Positions 4,492 to 5,650 of a stretch of DNA of 5,650 nt are shown here, one piece after another. A program made the position numbers and the translations under genes. The stretch's first letter is position 1; every line of letters begins with the position of its first letter. Origin of the DNA: an uncultured Selenomonadaceae bacterium (GTDB lineage Bacteria; Bacillota; Negativicutes; Selenomonadales; Selenomonadaceae). The notes below the pieces were generated by a model. That model was not told the DNA's origin. It searched no databases and saw only the letters and a program-made list of their open reading frames with translations. The DNA lies in the NCBI GenBank assembly GCA_905233965.1, contig CAJOFG010000081.1, forward strand, positions 1 to 5,650. Reading direction: 5' to 3'.

Positions 4492-4839
4492 TTAAAATTC
4501 TTCAAGCGGATCACGACCGTATTGATTGGTTCCGTGTGTTCCCGGCACGAAAAGAAGATAGAGCGCAAAAAAGAAATTTACAAACGGAATCAACGCACAG
4601 ACGGCGAACAAATCCCGCTTGTCCAAATCGTGGAGCCGGCGAATTATTATCGTCATGTAAACGATAAACCAAGCGATATAAATTACCGCGTTCATCGCCA
4701 ACTCGAAAAGTCCCCCGATACCGTCAAAAGCGAACATCGCAATCATATTTGTGAGAAAGTCCGCGAGGAATGCGGAGACACCGAGAACGAGGGAATATTT
4801 CAAGTAGCGCAGACGGTTCAATCTGCCCGCCGTCGTCAC
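4492..4839 (-). CDS. DUF805 family inner-membrane protein
   Basis: 115 residues from GTG 4839. The family marks are GRLNRLRYLKYSL (5-17) at the N-terminus, IIIRRLHDLDKRDLF (64-78) with the invariant RRLHDL, and GTNQYGRDP (103-111) before the end. Three hydrophobic stretches (about 15-38, 44-66 and 77-99) suggest membrane helices. The biochemical role of the family is unknown. GTG 4839 has no SD. The frame is open back to TGA 4878, and an upstream ATT (4866) preceded by GAGG would add MFEELFKKY, which places the GR motif at the usual distance from the N-terminus. The true start may therefore be 4866. It lies between the barrel gene (26-53 bases, depending on start) and the dipeptidase (24 bases), consistent with one operon. 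Confidence 0.85.
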   Translation of the reverse strand: MTTAGRLNRLRYLKYSLVLGVSAFLADFLTNMIAMFAFDGIGGLFELAMNAVIYIAWFIVYMTIIIRRLHDLDKRDLFAVCALIPFVNFFFALYLLFVPGTHGTNQYGRDPLEEF

Positions 4840-4892
4840 ATACTTTTTGAAAAGTTCTTCAAAAATTTTTTCGCCTCAATTTTTTTGCAAAA

Positions 4893-5297
4893 TCAGAAAG
4901 TACTGCCGATCGAAAAATGGAATCTGCCGCCCTGTCTGCCGCGTCCGTAATCCAGACGCAGAGGTCCGAACGGAGTATTCACCCCCACGCCCAGACCGAT
5001 ACTGCCGTAAATGTCGCCGCCCTTCGGGAGCATACCGCCGTCCCATGCACTGCCCCAGTCGGTGAAAATTATTCCCTGAAATTTTTTTGCGAGGGGGAAA
5101 CGGTATTCAAGCGACGCGAGCAACATTCTGTCACCGCGAAATTGATCGTCACGATAGCCGCGCAAACTTCCCTGACCGCCGAGTCTGAATTGGTTAAACT
5201 CCGTCAAGTCGCCGTAACCCAAACCGTAAGCGGCTCTCATTGCCCAAACTTGCGCGTGACCGGCGCGGACGTATTTGCTGTGGTCAATCATAAATTT
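4893..5297 (-). pseudogene. bamA: C-terminal part of an Omp85/BamA-type outer-membrane barrel (N-terminus missing)
   Basis: About 134 residues read as the end of an Omp85 barrel. QFRLGGQGSLRGYRDDQFRG (5192-5133) is the hallmark loop-6 region with the RGY tip. It is followed by alternating strand segments (LLASLEYRFPL, GIIFTDWGSAW, GSIGLGVGVNTPFGPLRLDYG) and a terminal Phe, the usual Bam recognition end. POTRA domains and most strands are absent. Barrel-like sequence runs back to about KFMIDHSKYVRAG (5296-5258). Beyond 5297 the frame stays open but is only the antisense of a sigma factor gene. The product is therefore either a 5'-deleted remnant or an intact gene cut by a contig joining error. 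BamA or a paralogue such as TamA cannot be told apart from this piece. DUF805 and ddpX follow on the same strand. Confidence 0.85.
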
Positions 5298-5650
5298 TTG
5301 GAATCTGAAATAAAGTATTACAGTGAATTGGCGGTGCGTGCGCGGAATGACGAGCGGGCTTTCACGGAGCTTTACAATCATTTTTTCCCGCGAGTGTACA
5401 ATTTCATTTACGCGCGAATGAAAAATGCTGATTCGGCGGACGATGTTGTTAGCTCAACTTTCATGAAGGTTTATGAAAATCTTGAGAAGTACAATCCAAC
5501 GAAGGCGGCATTTTCGACGTGGCTTTTCAGAATTGCATCAAATAACATGTTGGATTATTTCAGGCGGACGCAAAGTCGCGGCGAAGTTGAGTGGGATGAA
5601 ACTTTTGATCCGTCGGCGCCAGATTTTGAGGAGCCAGAAAAGCAAATCCT
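5298..5650 (+). CDS. RNA polymerase sigma-70 family factor (ECF-like), partial at 3' and probably 5'
   Basis: A plus-strand frame open to the window edge. From TTG 5298 it reads ESEIKYYSELAVRARNDERA, then FTELYNHFFPRVYNFIYARM (region 2.1). ADDVVSSTFMKVYENLEKY (47-65, regions 2.2-2.3) binds core polymerase, and FSTWLFRIASNNMLDYFRR (72-90, regions 2.3-2.4) reads the -10 box. Region 4 would lie beyond 5650. The TTG has no SD and sits exactly where the sequence turns into the opposite-strand barrel gene, so the native start (probably an ATG just before ESEIKYY) is likely lost or replaced. No anti-sigma gene is visible. Membership of the sigma-70 region 2 family is clear; the subgroup is not. Confidence 0.88.
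   Translation, partial: MESEIKYYSELAVRARNDERAFTELYNHFFPRVYNFIYARMKNADSADDVVSSTFMKVYENLEKYNPTKAAFSTWLFRIASNNMLDYFRRTQSRGEVEWDETFDPSAPDFEEPEKQI

Noticed and set aside
5301..5381. N-terminal extension of the barrel frame (minus strand, MIVKLRESPLV...)
   Set aside because: This part is the exact antisense of sigma region 2.1 codons and does not look like barrel sequence. The frame is open only because the two codon phases align.

Overview
The window looks like a piece of a diderm Firmicute (Negativicutes-like) chromosome or a metagenome contig. This is inferred from three things: an Omp85/BamA-type outer-membrane barrel fragment, strong AGGAGG-type ribosome binding sites with consensus TTGACN-17-TATAAT promoters, and two tiny hydrophobic peptides of the holin-like toxin type common in Firmicutes. 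Most genes share one base style, with many AAATTTTT and CCGG-rich codon runs, which suggests one host for most of the window.

Layout. At the left edge (1-56, minus) is the N-terminus of an IS5/IS4-type transposase. Next to it is a probably 5'-truncated gene of uncertain function (67-600, plus), followed 15 bases later by alanine racemase alr (616-1722, plus). Converging on alr with a 4-base gap is a stand-alone condensation-domain protein (1727-2992, minus) with its own promoter. Bases 3063-3690 contain no conventional gene but are densely organised. They hold two tandem copies of what I read as a type I toxin-antitoxin module. Each copy has a 25-26 residue membrane peptide on the minus strand with a strong SD buried in a 5'-leader hairpin. 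Each also has a convergent plus-strand small RNA of about 90 nt, with a perfect sigma-70 promoter and a terminator at the toxin's 3' end. To the right is a minus-strand operon: the C-terminal end of an Omp85/BamA barrel (4893 to about 5297), a DUF805 membrane protein (4492-4839 or longer) and an exported VanX/DdpX-type D-Ala-D-Ala dipeptidase (3751-4467), closed by a terminator at 3695-3735. At the right edge (about 5298-5650, plus) is the N-terminal half of a sigma-70 family factor, whose 5' end abuts the truncated barrel gene at an abrupt junction.

How it fits together. Alr (L-Ala to D-Ala) and the exported dipeptidase (D-Ala-D-Ala to 2 D-Ala) both act on the D-alanine pool of peptidoglycan, though they lie on opposite strands and are not co-transcribed. 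The barrel fragment and DUF805 protein belong to envelope functions. The most interesting content is the tandem, par-like toxin/small-RNA locus at 3093-3690. Its two units are coupled by back-to-back promoters, and their antisense RNAs repeat motifs of the toxin mRNA leaders. Two junctions, near 80-106 and near 5290-5300, appear to truncate genes. The first is best explained by an insertion sequence, the second by rearrangement or contig misassembly.
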